The notes: generated from the sequence alone by a model not told the origin. A stretch of 64,000 bases of DNA from Gadus chalcogrammus (GCF_026213295.1 NC_079421.1:22306171-22370170), one strand, 5' to 3'. Shown: positions 1 through 17,885, numbered from the stretch's first letter. A program made the numbers and translations.

Positions 1-589
<589 letters not shown>

Positions 590-810
590 TGGGCAAGGTG
601 CAATGGATGTGTTAGAGAAGAGGGTAGTGAGTCAGAATGATAGTAAGTGGTAAATCAGGGTCGGGTTACTGGAGGATGGGAAACATGTTGTTATAGATCC
701 ATATCACAATGATGCTAGGGCTACTTCAACATCTCTCATTATCTCCCCCTTCTTCTCACAGGTTGCAATATGATACATGTACGTGTGTGAATGTGGGATT
801 TTTCTTTGTT

Positions 811-1436
811 TGAGTGAGTGTGTGAGTGATTGAGGTAGTGTGTGAGTGATTGAGGTAGTGTGTGAGTGATTGAGGTAGTGAGTGAGTGAGTGAGTGAGTG
901 AGTGAGTGAGAGAGTGAGTGAGTGAGAGAGTGAGTGAGTGAGTGAGTGAGTGAGTGAGTGAGTGAGTGAGTGAGTGAGTGAGTGAGTGAGTGAGTGAGTG
1001 AGTGAGTGAGTGAGTGAGTGAGTGAGTGAGTGAGTGAGTGAGTGATCGAGTGAGTGAGTAATCGATTGAGTGAGTGATCGAGGTAGTGAGTGAGTGAGTG
1101 AGTGAGTGAGTGAGTGAGTGAGTGAGTGAGTGAGTGAGTGAGTGAGTGAGTGAGTGAGTGAGTGAGTGAGTGAGTGATCGAGTGAGTGAGTGATCGAGTG
1201 AGTGAGTGATCGAGTGAGTGAGTGAGTGAGTGAGTGAGTGAGTGAGTGAGTGAGTGAGTGAGTGATCGAGTGAGTGAGTGAGTGAGTGAGTGAGTGAGTG
1301 AGTGAGTGATCGAGTGAGTGAGTGATCGAGTGAGTGATCGAGTGAGTGAGTGAGTGAGTGAGTGAGTGAGTGAGTGAGTGAGTGAGTGAGTGAGTGAGTG
1401 AGTGAGTGAGTGAGTGAGTGAGTGAGTGAGTGAGTG
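811..1436. repeat. (GAGT)n tetranucleotide satellite with GATC-interrupted variants
   Basis: About 625 bp of GAGT/TGAG units. The array is punctuated by variant units containing gtgatcgag (for example near 1044, 1178, 1190, 1208, 1263 and 1309) and by gattgaggtag units at its left end. The open frame through it on the minus strand (Leu-Thr-His-Ser repeats) is not a gene. Confidence 0.95.
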
Positions 1437-1788
1437 GCTGCGTGTGTATTCGTGAACGTTAGAGAGATAGTGTGAGCGTCTGAGTAAGTCAGTGTGTGTG
1501 TACATGTGCGTTTGTGTTTGTGCTTGCATGCATGTGCGTTTGCATGTGTGTGAGTTTAAGTGCGTGTGTGCGTGAGTTTAAGTGAGTGTGTGTCCCAGTA
1601 TCGGTCATACCCTCCCCAAGCCAGTGCCAGTGCCCCAGTTGGCAGGGCTGTTCAGCGAGGGCAGAGATACAACAGAATGGCCGAGCCATTAGGCTACACA
1701 TTATCCAGAGGCACATGACAACATCCGCCTTGTCCCCACACACAGGCCGGACTGTGAGGCTTCGCTACGTCAGCATGCAAGACCCGAC
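1437..1788. other. no gene seen; degenerate GT-rich flank
   Basis: Imperfect TGTG-rich sequence trails off the tetranucleotide array to about 1590. It is followed by about 200 bp of ordinary sequence without a supported gene. Confidence 0.5.
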
Positions 1789-1893
1789 GCGGAGGAGGAT
1801 GAGGAGGAGGAGGAGGAGGAGGAGGAGGAGGAGGAGGAGGAGGAGGAAGAGGTGGGGGAGGAAGAGGAAGAGGAGGGGGAGGAGGACGAGGGG
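1789..1893. repeat. (AGG)n trinucleotide repeat
   Basis: Near-pure GGA/AGG purine run, degenerate at its right end. It gives poly-Arg, poly-Pro or poly-Ser frames that are artefacts. Confidence 0.93.
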
Positions 1894-2074
1894 GAGAGCT
1901 TGAGTAAGAGACCGGGAGGGGAGAGCGACGCTTTGGGAGCTTGATCCAATGCATCACACTTTGCACAGCAAGCAGAGCGGGTGTCTGGGAGGGGCCGGTC
2001 GTGAGAGTGTTTTAGCACGGCTCACACATTACTGCTCCACCGGGACGTCATGTGACTACAGCAATGTGATGCTC

Positions 2075-2435
2075 CCCCACCCTCCACCTCGACCACCACC
2101 ACCACCTCCACCACCACCTCCACCACCACCACCACTCCCTCCAGTTACCCCGAAGCTGTTTTTGTAGATTGTGTGTCAGCCTTTTGTCTCCCTCCGAGGG
2201 GCCGAGTGGAGCGCCCCCCCCCGCCCCCCCGCCCGGCAGCACGTACCCTGCGGGCGCGGCGGGGTTAGCAACAAATTAAGAGTCAGGAATCATCGGGAAC
2301 AAACGCAAGCGTTCCCAAAAGAGCTGGCCGCTTCCCCCGCCGGCCCGAGGTCCCCTCCACCCCCCCCTCCCGCCCCCCTCCGCCCCCCCCCCCCCGCCCC
2401 CCCTCCGCCCCCCCCTCCGCCCCGCGCTCCTCTCA
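2075..2435. repeat. pyrimidine- and C-rich low-complexity block
   Basis: A (CCA/CCACCT)n stretch spans 2080-2143. After unremarkable sequence, C-runs separated by G or T follow at 2211-2236 and 2353-2430. The complementary strand has several GGGG tracts able to form G-quadruplexes. No gene is supported. Confidence 0.8.
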
Positions 2436-3720
2436 GCCTCCTCAGCTGAGCTCATTGTTGACCATGAAAGGAGGTAATTTAAGCCAATTGAATGACTCTG
2501 CAGTGAGTCACCGTCGATGTGTGCGAGTGCAAACATTGTGGGGGGAATACAAGGGAAAAAAACAGGACCGGGCAAAACTCTTATCGGCCTTTTACAGCTC
2601 AGGTTACAAAACACGCTGTTGGTTCCCCCGAGAGGAGCAGCACGACTCGGGCAACGCGACTGCAGTGAGGCGATCGCAGGACGGGAGAGGATGGCGAGGG
2701 CCGGTCATGGGCAGGGAGTGACATTTCTGGGAAGAGACACCGGGAAGAGATGAGGCGAGCCACAGGAGGGTAAGGAGGAGAGGACGGGATGAGATGCAGC
2801 TTCGTGCGGACCCAGAGCCACCGAGCGACAGGAAGAAGCCTGAAGGTCCTTCCAGTCAGCCGCTCAGTACAGACTCTGGGAATTCCTGGAATTTCGCAAC
2901 TATTCCGGGATTTAAGGCCACAAGGCTAGACAGGAAAGGGAGTGCGTACGCAGAGGTGTTCAGGATAACACTTTCGACCGTCAACATCGACGGTGAACAC
3001 CAGCAGACGACAGTCACAGCTCCAATAAATGAATGAATCAATCAGCGAATGAGTAAATCGATCAAGACCGAACCAAGCCGGGGTTTGTTTGATGCAGGCC
3101 CTTAATGGTGTGTGAATGTTCATCTTGAGCCCAACATCAACTTAGCAGGCAAACCTCTAAAAAGCCTTTTCTTGTTTCGTATGAGTCAACTGAAGTGAAT
3201 GAGTGAGTGGGTCTATGGGGGTGATTCAGGTTCTAAGGAAAAGACTCAGGGGAAAGGCTCCGTGCGAAAGAGCTGTTCCCGCGGTCACCGTATTCGGGGC
3301 AAGCCGAAGTAAGCGGTTTCGAGTTGTGGAAAGGAAATGACTCAGTGGTGCAGAAGATAGCTTCATGTGGATATCAGATGCCCCTCACCGCTATTTCTGG
3401 AAGCCTATCTGCCCGGGTAAGATTAGACGCCGTTGTGCTAAAACAGCACAAAAATAATGAGATTCCCGGCTGCCCCCCAAAGTGAAATAATAACTAAAAT
3501 GCTAAAAGAAAAACTGTTCCCAAAAAGGGAAGGTTCATCCCTTCTACTCTACTGGGAAAGTCTTCATGGATTCTGGATCCTGAGTTAATCTGCGGGCGGG
3601 AGGCGGACGGTGAATTATACAACATGGTAAAGGTCATAGTCCCACGAGGTGTTTGCTAACGCAACACCGTGCACGACAGTAATTAAGTGAGTTGATTCAA
3701 CCCTCGACAAAAGAACACAT
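2436..3720. other. no gene seen
   Basis: Mixed-composition sequence with only short frames of unrecognised content. I see no tRNA, hairpin or tandem repeat of note. Confidence 0.5.
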
Positions 3721-3721
3721 G

Positions 3722-3797
3722 CAGGAGGGTGGAGGAGGAGGGGAGGAGGAGGGGGGAGGAGGAGGGGAGGAGGAGGGTGGAGGAGGAGGGGATGGAG
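3722..3797. repeat. (GGA)n purine repeat
   Basis: Alternating GGAGGA and GGGGAGGAGG units, about 75 bp. Confidence 0.9.
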
Positions 3798-4140
3798 GGA
3801 GGGTTGTTTTCTCTACTGCTGTGGACATAAAACTAAACGACGTACGCAAATACCTGTTGCAGAACGTACTTCAAAAGCAGTCCTTGCTTTACTCACTGGT
3901 GGCGTTGTTGCACAACGAGACATGTTTTACCATGTTGCTCAGTTGCTCACCACTCGCTGGCTCCTCCCCCAGTCCTCCTGACCCCAGCAGGGGGTCAGGG
4001 GACCGCTGAGCAAGGCATCCCTGACGGGCCAGCAGGCAGAGGACGTACTCGACCGGGGCTGGGACCAGCCTTACGTCAGCTCGTGAAAGTATGCCTCTCC
4101 TCATGTGTATGCGTGCGTACATGTGCGTGGGTGTGTGTCA

Positions 4141-7189
<3,049 letters not shown>

Positions 7190-7460
7190 CCGCCTTCAAA
7201 CCCAATGGAACACAACTCAGTCGGTGTCGCCCTCTTCGCGGAGGTTTGATGAGGAGGTTTGTTTTATCCTGAGGGGAGCTGCCGGTGGATCTGGATTGGA
7301 ACTCGATGTCTACATCACGGTCGACATCAGATTCAGACAACGCATTCAAACACTTTGTTTGGTGTGTGTCCACCTCAGGCTTTTCTGGCTCAGTGTCTCC
7401 ATGTTTGTAAAGGACTTCAACTTGACAGCGCCTCCAAAAACCAAGAAAGCAGCGCAGCAT
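7190..7460 (-). other. possible last coding exon of an unidentified minus-strand gene
   Basis: On the minus strand a pyrimidine-rich tract followed by AG near 7435 precedes an open frame rich in Asp, Glu, Ser and Thr (it contains SESDVDRDVDIEF). Around 7245 a second frame takes over and ends in REEGDTD and a stop. A protein-like acidic tail split between two frames would fit an exon with a one-base indel, a decayed gene, or chance. I recognise no family. Confidence 0.2.
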
Positions 7461-9401
7461 GGAGAATGTTTCACTGATTCACAGGCTAGGTTACACGACG
7501 TTAGGCCGCCGCTTCCCGCGATCAGCGTCCAATGGCTGCTAATCTAATCTCAAAGCCACTAAAATAAATATCTCCTCTGCTGACCCAAGGCGGCTAATTC
7601 CTTGAACTCAGGTGACGCCGAATGTACGAGTTTCTTCAAAGACGTGGGACTGAACCAACAGGTCCTTCCGATATACCATTAGTTATCGGAAGAATGCCTG
7701 ACGTATAGCGTCTTTGTCAGAATGCCTGTCATGGTCCTGTCATGATCACACAACCATTCAAGTATGCTAAAGGTATGAAGGAAAAGGTAAAAGGGGCAAC
7801 AGGACGCCTCAGCCCTTATTCAGCAGTATTTACACGAAAAGTTATAAAAGAACAACAAGGGCAGCACATCATTAACTCACTTAATTATAGATAAGGATAA
7901 TGTTCAAAGAATTGCCAGATATGATATAGACATTTGAGACTGCTAAGAATATCACAGAGGGAATTATGAGATGGAAGGTCGGGAATTGGCGCCTCAATCT
8001 CAGGGCAAAGGGACATGAACTGCCTGGTCAGGCAGACACAGAGGATGCCTCTGGTTACATAACAGGTTCAGTTGATGTTGTTTAGCAATGGAAAAATCGA
8101 TATGATGTATAAAAGGGATAATTGAGGTAAAAATGCAATGCGATGATATCATTTAGAATGATTCATCGTTTTTCCTCCCTCATCACAAACCCTTGAGTCT
8201 CATAGCGGTGAGGCAGAGGAGTGGATGACCGATCAACCATCACTGGATGTAACCACTGGGTCGTAGGGCCACATAACCACTGGGAGCAGCCCCACTGTAT
8301 CCCAGTGGCCACCTTTGCCTCCGCTCCAGTTTGGGCCGGGGCTTATCTCACCCTGATGAGAACCACGAGCAGAAAGACATAGGTAAACAAGGAGTGGCTG
8401 TTGCTCGGCGACAGACGGAGGGAGCGGGCCCGTAAAGACGGCCGTCTGGTGGGCGGGCGGCGGCAGGTGGGTCTCAGTCACTATAGAACGGCCTGTGCGT
8501 CTAACAGGCTGCTGGACGAGCTCGACAACAAGCCACAAACCAACCTGCATTCCCACGTATGCCGAACAGACAAAGGGGCGCGCCGCATAACGTCTCCTTC
8601 GTAACGTAATTATCCTACACTGAATACATCGAGGTGACAGCAGACAAACTGCACATCACCGCGGCCAGACTAGGAATAATTCTCAGCATTGTTTTCTACG
8701 TGAAACCAGACCCAGATGCCCTTCACGGTGAGATGAGCTGAGGCATGGCGGTTTATAATTTAAAGCTCAGAAGAAAGTCAAATGACTGTTTACTGGAGAC
8801 ACGTGTTCCACCGGGAGCTCTGGGAGTTATTTGAATGAAAGGTGGAGCAGAAAGGGAGGTTCACTTTAACAGGAGAACGATCAGGCCTGCCTTCATGTTC
8901 ATCTCTGGGCCAGAATGACGGCTGTGGTCCCTGACCCCCCCCCCCCCCCCCCCCCGATCAGAGCATGATATTATGCTGCATTATAAACACTTTTTGTTCA
9001 GCTGCACATCTGAAGTCGATGCGTCCGTCATGCGTCATCGTTAAAAAGAGAAACGACGTAAGCCAGAAGACATAATGGTAGATAGGGATAGTGTCTACTG
9101 CTGTCAACTGATTTTAAGAAGGTTTTATGACGGGTTGTGTATTTGTTTTCTGCCTCACGTCACTTATTTAGGGTTTGTTTTATGGTTAGGTCTGCTACCT
9201 AAGGACCTGGAAGACAGAGACGGCTAGTGTTTTGAAACAAGTTCAATGTTGTTTTATCGCTAGTCTTTACCTGAGCTGTGATGGTTTTATCTTTCAGCAT
9301 CAAGAAAAACGGATTTAGGAATGTGCAGAATTAGACCGGCTGAATAAATGTAATGTACTGTCGATGTGCTTTCTCATCTTCTATTCCATCCATCAATGGA
9401 G
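7461..9401. other. no gene seen; includes a 22-bp C homopolymer
   Basis: Moderately AT-rich sequence without a supported gene. A pure run of 22 C lies at 8935-8956, likely to be length-variable and error-prone in assembly. Confidence 0.5.
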
Positions 9402-9522
<121 letters not shown>

Positions 9523-10152
9523 CTGCGTCGGTGAGCACATCTTGTTGATGAAACATAATGCAAAGTATTTCATTAAAAACACGTCTTTCGCCCGGATTTT
9601 CCATTTCAGTTGCAGTGAAACCACCATGTGCTGCCATGTGACCACCACAAAACCAACATTGTGACATCTACATCTCAGCACTTTGAAAAGCCTCTGATGC
9701 TCTGAGAGCAGTTAGAGGCATAAAGTGCCGAGCTGTACTCTGGATCGGGTTCAAATGAAAGAAATAAGGCTAGGGTTACACATCCATAGTAATATCCATA
9801 TGATGATGATGTCTGAGTGCTACTGAGACAAGCATTACTCAGCAGTGAGTGAGTTGTGACGCCATGACCATCCAAAGCCGTCCCTAGGCTCGGTGCTCAC
9901 TGAAACTCAAGCCTCTGACTCCATTGCACCAGCGTGGAAGAGTCTTTGGCCAAAGGCCTCAGACGACACAGAACCAAATTCCGGAACTCCTTTGCAGAGA
10001 TATTGAATATAATCATCTTATTAACTCCTGAGTACCTGTAAATACCTTCAATGTCAGTGTTTATGACATTGGTATCATAGGAGATGTTACACATTGTTGT
10101 CAATATTTTAATAAATCCTTGCAACCTTTCAATATAAAATCATCGTACAAAA

Positions 10153-10182
10153 GCGATGGGACGGCTGCATCCGTCCCATCGC
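10153..10182. repeat. perfect inverted repeat, 12-bp arms, 6-base loop
   Basis: The arm GCGATGGGACGG at 10153-10164 is the exact reverse complement of 10171-10182, with loop CTGCAT. The sequence GTAC also flanks both sides (10145-10148 and 10183-10186). Confidence 0.9.
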
Positions 10183-10240
10183 GTACACAGTGGTCTTTAA
10201 GAGGTTAACGGAAACTCAGGTAATCCAGCACCATGAGAAC

Positions 10241-10265
10241 CTGGGGATGAATAGTTCATCCCCAG
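10241..10265. repeat. perfect inverted repeat, 11-bp arms, 3-base loop
   Basis: CTGGGGATGAA at 10241-10251 pairs exactly with 10255-10265 around TAG. Confidence 0.9.
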
Positions 10266-12663
10266 ATTAATTTATGAATATAAAATGTCGTCAGTCCACT
10301 GGAGACTGTGTGCCGGCCGCGTCTCTCCTCGGAGTCAAAGACTGGCGTCTGAAGCACTATGATGACATCATGCAGGGCGGAACCGACACGAACTGGAAAA
10401 AAACACGAGGCGAGTAGCGCGCTGGGCTGGAGCTGTGACACATCCGCCGGGCTGAAGGACGCATGCATGTACTGTGTTCTTTCTGCCAAGTCATCACGGG
10501 GAAACCACCTGGGATAACAGCGGCGGGAGGCGGCGGCCATGTTGCCTCACAGTGGACCTATGGGTAGTGGTTTGTTTGTTTAAAAAGAATTAATGAGAAT
10601 GAGAACAAGGTAGTGAAAATTATTATATGGTCGCGTAAACGTGCCGCCCGGACCTTAGTATATGTCCTTCTTTGACTGGATATTGTGGAGACATAGAGAA
10701 CTATCTCTGTAACCGCGGTTCACGATTCTAATTGAATTGTGTCGTATCAGATCTGGGCACCTGGTCATTTAGAAGATTACATGTGATCTTGTGCAACTGT
10801 TTGATCAACCTGTGCCTGCAATATTTGCCTTTGCTTATGTTCCATTCTGGATTGGCCCATGTCAAGCTTTGTGTAGTAAATTTTACCAGTGGCGATTAGT
10901 GTAGAGTTAGTGGCTTACACCCCTCTACACCCCCTGTCTGACTGGGACCGGCCTAATGTGTTGATACGTTGCATAACAAGCCCTGTGTGAGTGTTTTATC
11001 AAGAGGTGTGCCCTGATAGTCTATATCATCAGAATACCGGCCATTAAGACTCCTGGGAGTTGACATACACCCTGCCCAGTCCTGAGGGACTAGATGAAGA
11101 AAAGAAAAAGGGAATATTAGGGGATAAGGGTGGGAGGGGATAATTAGGTTTTAGGTTCAAGCGAAGGCTGATGCTCCACAAGGCGTATCCATGGCGATGC
11201 CAGATTGCAATGGCCGCGGCCATTTTGGTAGCATAAGAGCATTTGGAATATATATTATGTTGTTAGTCTTTTTTTTTCTTGTAGGTTTAGTAAATCATCT
11301 GGATATTGATATTGTCATTACGGGGCATCGTTGTCGTGTTTGTAACTGCTAGAGCGCTTCTCATGTGAGATGGGACAAAATAAAGGCGGTTGGTTACGGT
11401 CTTCATATGTTCCTGATCTGACAGTACCACCAACAAGAACTCCCATGATGCACTCTGATGAACAAGCCCAAAACCATGGTGGTTCTAAAATGTGCAGTTG
11501 AATGAGATGAAGTCATTCAATTTAAGAACCTTCAAGGCTTACTTAAGACTTGAGAACATATTTAGCCCCATCACTTCCAGCTCTTTGCGAATGCATACTT
11601 TAACACCTCCCAAAAATAATTGCAATACGAACATTCTCATTTGTAGTGCAGTCTAACAACCAAGGCAAGCCTCATTCTGCAGGATCGTGAGTTGTACTGG
11701 TTGGGTCTTTGGACGGAGTCCACTGCTGGGATCCAACATGCAGGCTCCATCAGGACAGCGGCCTGCCAGTCCCAGCCTGTTCCACATGAGACAGTTTCAA
11801 CACTACCCTGCCGTTGCCCAATGAATGTTCTGACTTATTTACGCAGGGAGTCTGTTCTGCCTTGGTGTTGGCTCTGTGTTTCATGTGGACACACACACAC
11901 ACACACACACTGACACACACACACACGGGCACTGTAACAGATAATCACGACCGCTTCTCCGTGCTAATGCGAAAAACAACAGTTGTTTAGTGGTTTGGTA
12001 ATGCCTTGCTCGACAACAGCCATGAATCATAGCAGAAGAAGAGCAGAGAGCTAATGGTTATGGCTAATGGCTAATAGTTCTGCATTGTTTTATTTGCTGT
12101 GTTTCGCTCACTGCCGTTCATACCGTAAGTTCTCATAGGGAGAACACAATGAAACTCGTCCTGGAGCATGGGTTATCCCTACGAATAATTCATCCTAATC
12201 ATCGTCGTTCCTCCTCAAGGCATCTATCGTGCTGTCGATCCTATGATCCATCAATCTGCAGAATACCTGTGTTCCCCCCTCCAGAACACCCTGGGATAGC
12301 CTTGAAGGGGACAACACACAACATTTCGTGCGTTTCCCTTCCAGGCAGACATAAAGCAGGTGGTTTCATTATCTGTGTCCTTAACACAGAACACAGGTTT
12401 TGTGTTACCCTCCTTTATTGGTAACCCGGTTAGAAACAGAGCGTGATGGGTAAGCCTTCTCCGGCTCACAGTCTCACTCTGAGGCCTTCAAGTGGCCAAA
12501 TGTGGACCTGTAGTGGGGGAAGGAAACGCCCCTCGAACAGACTGTAGTGTAATTATGGTAGAATTGGTAAATAAAGAAAAACCAATGTGTGAAGCCATTG
12601 TCTGCCCTCTCCTCCTTTTCCTCCTATTTCTTACTTATCAGTCAGAGTATTAGAGAGACAAAG

Positions 12664-12830
<167 letters not shown>

Positions 12831-15142
12831 TCCCACCTGGCAGCAGCTCCCGCCCGAGGCTTCATTTACAAGCCAAATCAGGGTGGGCATAAAAGATGAT
12901 TAGACAGGCCGGCCGAATGCAAACTCATGCCTATTGGACACAACAGAGCCCTTCACTGATAATATCTCATCCAGGGGTCCAGTGCCGATGGAGGTACAGG
13001 TGGGGAACACACTGGACCAAACCTCAGTGTGTTCTCATTCTGAACTCCTGTCAAGCTCGAGAAGAAGCAAGAAGATTTGGTACGTTTTGAGTCTCTCTTT
13101 CTCTCGGTCGTAATCTCCTTTGTTACTGCCTCTCGAGGCCTCAAAGGGTGTACGTCATACATTTCAGCAAAAATCTATCTCAAATGCCAATAAGATGAAA
13201 TCATCAACTGGCCTGGGAGATGGGGCACGTTAATGTATGACAGGTATATCCAAAACAGGAAGGAGATGTCCAGGTTAAGGATTTTATTCTGGACTGTGAG
13301 GGTTTACTCACAGTATCAATAGAGACTGGGTGTGTTGTATAAATGTCACTTAAACCGGGCCAGTGTTTATTCAGTGATGTGTGCAAAACGTCTTTTGTGG
13401 ACCACAAAGTTTGTCTGTCTAGAAACAGGAAGCATGCTTTTTATCTCTGCTGCAAACATGGTTTTTTTTCTCGGCTCACCAACGTTGAGCGTATTACTTT
13501 TTAACTCTTTCTTGGAAGACGAAAAAGAAGAATAAGAAGAAGAGAACTGGAACGCACAAGACTAGGATAGGTGCCACCCCACAACAAAACACTCACACAA
13601 TGGATCAGAGTGAAAACCTGCCAGACCCACGAATTTCAAGACGAGCAGCATTCTGCACTGATGAACCCATAAGATTGGTTATGGTAATGCGTGGCGCTAA
13701 ACTTGCCTGACTCGAAGCGTCAACCCCTAATTCAAGAGCTGAGCTACAGAGAGAGGAGGACCCCCTTCTACAGAACGTACGAGGGCAACAGCACATGTTT
13801 GTGAGCGATCGAACGGGGGAGAGCGGGAGAGGTGAAACATAATTGAACCAACCCATAATTGCTGGTATTGCTCCACAGAGAAAGACACATGTGGGCTGGG
13901 CCAGGGGGCTTGCAAACGCTGCTCCTGCCCTGGCTAAGAAGCACCATATAAGGTCACGGATTATAAGAGGAAAACAACATGGCAGGTGTATAAAAGAAAT
14001 ACAGTACATGTGGATCTTATGGGAGTGAAAAAACATAACATCACACGTGATTTCACGTGGCCTGTCGGTGACATGGTCGTAGCATTGCAAGCGTTTTGCT
14101 ATTTGCTTCAAAATACGGGTTGCTTTTACCTCCAGATCTGTCCGGCATACCCAGAGAACACACTATTTACTCTGGTCCTGTCCCGTGATATAGAATAGGA
14201 CTAGGTGTGTCCTGTGCGTGCCAGGTCACACACTGAACCCCACTCTAAGGTGTGTTAAGGACAGACTTCAGGCGGCCCTTGCATCATCAGCGAATTCATC
14301 GTTATATTTCCGACGAACATCAGCAGCATAAGATACAGGAGACCCTCGGACCCACCGGGACGTGGACTCACCTCAGAGGGTCTGGGTCTGGGTGTCAGGG
14401 TCCATGGCAACGACGGTCAGATCTCTGGAGCCGCGCACAGAAAAAAACGGTACCAATAAAGATGTGAAGGGAACCGGAAAAAAGAGAAAAATAAAAAAAA
14501 AGGTAATCCACGGTTTGCTCTGGGAGCGGAGAGGAGAGTGCCCGGCTAAAGATGTGGACCAATGGCTGCCCTCTGCACACGTCAACACAATATAGGTTCT
14601 GGGGAAAGTCACAGAAAGAAGGCTGCAATGGCTGTTGTTAAAAACTGAAAAGGAGAAGTGTAGTGAAGCAACTTGTCCTCTCCCCGTGACTCACACAGCC
14701 CCGCTGCCATTGGCGGAGCAGCCTCAGGGTACGGCGCTCGCACCTGACCAATCAGGGCGCAGGACGGGCTCCGGTATTCAAATGGGTTCAGGTGAGCTGC
14801 GCTGCCGCTGCAGATTGGCTGCGGACGGGGACGGGGGGAGGGGAGAGGCGAGAGCAGAGAGGTCTAACCGGCAGGCCACACCTTAAACGACATAATAGAT
14901 GATAGGAGGCTTGCTTGTTTTGGAGGAGGGCTCGAGTTTCCTCTGCCGGATCAGGGCATGAATACAGTTGAACAGGTATGCATTCACTGCAGACTTTGAC
15001 CAGACAATGTGGGGCAATCAAGTTTATAGCATTTGGACGACAGGAGGATCCCGGTCCATATAATGTGTCGTGAAAAGCCTCCCCTCCTGCTCGTACGTTC
15101 TGAATGCGTGTGAGTGGGGGAGTGTTAGTAGGACAGGTCCGA
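12831..15142. other. no gene seen; promoter-like CCAAT cluster at 14.7-14.85 kb
   Basis: Several short frames exist, none recognisable. A degenerate tRNA-like stretch sits near 13692-13765 (-) but is too broken to call. The only organised part is the CCAAT-rich block described separately. Confidence 0.45.
14708..14850. promoter_or_regulatory. possible promoter: three CCAAT-type boxes in GC-rich DNA
   Basis: ATTGG at about 14708, CCAAT at about 14748 and ATTGG at about 14814 lie within 110 bp of GC-rich sequence. Spaced NF-Y-type boxes of both orientations are typical of vertebrate promoters. No neighbouring gene start could be confirmed. Confidence 0.3.
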
Positions 15143-15149
15143 GGCACTC

Positions 15150-15240
15150 GGGGGTTGGGCTCCAGGCTGGGCGGGGGGGGGTGGAGGGTCCGCATGAGGA
15201 GGTGGGGGTGGGGGCGGGGGCGGGGGAGGGGGAGGGGTTT
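15150..15240. repeat. G-rich block with strong G-quadruplex potential
   Basis: From 15203 to 15237 there are at least six runs of four or five G separated by single bases. An earlier GGGGGGGG run lies near 15173. Confidence 0.8.
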
Positions 15241-15301
15241 GTTTTTACCCCCTGGCGGTAATACAGCCCCCACACCATCAAACAACCCTGATGTTCACTG
15301 A

Positions 15302-15606
<305 letters not shown>

Positions 15607-15900
15607 ACTGTGAAGCTCAATACAGCAGCCTCACCTGACAATGTGTAAGCGTTTCTTAACCAAGCCTTATCCTAAGCCAAAGCACACATCAAACATGAGG
15701 TTCAAGAGCCATCCTGCTGTTCAGCTGAAACGATGTGTACAATAATCACTAAGTCCAAGTCCTTCAGCCACAGACTGTCTCTACGAGGGCCCTGAGATCA
15801 CGTCGGGCAATCAGGGGAATTCATCGGTTTGGTTTACCAACCCTCCCTGCCTAGACCCACCGATATCCGGATGATCCTGCTTCAAATCAGGTTTGCAGGC

Positions 15901-16015
<115 letters not shown>

Positions 16016-17885
16016 CTGAGTGTAGTATATAGTCAGCTTGCTTGATAAGCATCTTCATTAGAAGTAACACTTCTGGCTGACAGGAAGAGGTAGTTTGTGG
16101 TAGATGAAGTGAGTTGCACCTTAAAGTACACGTTTTTGTTTTCCGTTTCACGCAGGGGGTAGGCTGAATGTGGTCAAGTCAAAGTAATATTCTGAAATCA
16201 ACAGCATGAGTAACATCCTGGGTTACTTAATACAAATTACCAAATTAATTAAAGCAATACAAACCTTACTCAGAACTTTAACTTTTGTTCCTTTTCTGTT
16301 AATCTGTAACAGATTCTATTTTAAGAGTAAATATTATTGGCTTTCTGACATTTTTGTACAAGGGGCCTACCTTAATTGAGATTACACCATCAGTCATTTG
16401 CTAGACATTACTACACAGAAGCAAGCAGGGATGAGCTAAGCGAACGGCAATGACAGCAGCACAGTCTCAATGATAGATACCACGGCTTGCGCCCCCGGGG
16501 AACTGACCATGCAGTCTCACGCAGGTTCTCTGACGTCAAGAAGCCTTTGATTGTTTTTATAATGCGGAACTACGAGACCATAACTTAATAACTTAGGTAA
16601 ATGAACCCGCTTTTAACAGACTCCTTGGCTGCATCGTCACTTTAGGCCAATCTGTTGTTTGATTGGCTACCCCCCCCCCCCCCCACACACACACACACAC
16701 ACTAGCCTGGGGTCAGGGTGCGGACCGCTGCCCTAGAAGACACTTTTGACAGTGACCTAAATACTGAGCAGCAGACTCAGATTCCTCTTTCTACTTTCTC
16801 AGGCTGAGAGTCTCTCCGTTTATAAAGGAGTCCTGAAATAGGAAGCCATGGACTTTATTCAACTCTAATGACCCTAACGAAGCTGTTAAACTCTTAAACT
16901 TTGCAGCTACACCATAAGTTATACTGGAATATCATTATCACTAGCCTAAATGCTTTGTGTGCTGATTTTGCAGAGGTCTTAGCGTGTGGTTAGATATCAA
17001 GATTACACTCAACTGTTTCAACAAAACTAATGAATATTCTTTCTCTGTTAAAATCAAGAGGAAATGCCTTAAGGATTAACAACCAATTATAATAACCCTG
17101 TAATAAAGAGCAGACACACAGATTCATGTCACAAATCCAATCTGAATACTCCAGAATGAATACACGATTCACAACATTTGAGGTGTTAATGCGCTCTGAG
17201 CTGAAACGAGATCCAGTCTGCTCCAAGGCAGGGCTCGTCTCATTGTGTGGGACCTTTGCCTCATGGCCAGAACGACAAACGAGCTGCAGCAAAACAGCAA
17301 TAATGTGTGTGTGTGTGCCAACTATGTGACCCGGCTGACTAAATAAAGGGGCACGCCTTTCCTTTAGAGTCTTACAATTATTGCTGCTGCAAACAGCAGC
17401 TGAGAACGGGCCTAATAGCCAAGCTACAAACAGCCTTGTTTCACAACATGTCCTTACTGCGTGTGGTTCACTAGTGTTTAAGTGGAGCTATAGCTTTAAG
17501 CAGTACATGTGATGTTCAATGTTGATGATGTATGGTTCAACTATTCTAGTCTATCTTAGGATCACATCAATTCAGAATATTGTTTTGCAAACTTGTAGCA
17601 CTACACGAATGTAAGACGAACATTGAGGACGTTAAAGAACCTATTAGGTCTAGGGTTAGGGTCTATGTCCCAGCTATGCAACTTTGTCAAAATTCCAGCC
17701 ACAGTAAACTGATAATCCTTTGTAGGTCCAATATGCTTACACAAAAAGTCTGATGTTTGTCCTTTGTCGACTACTTGAATATAGAGAGGCCTGAATTAAA
17801 AAAACGGACCTGTCTGCATTTGGTTTTCCACTTACTGGAATGCAACACTGTTTCAACACTACACACACAATCACACACAATAACT

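Noticed and set aside
13692..13765. tRNA-like sequence on the minus strand (TAGCTCAGCTC ... GCTTCGAGTC)
   Set aside because: A- and B-box-like words are present but the spacing is short and no cloverleaf forms; at most a decayed tRNA-derived element.
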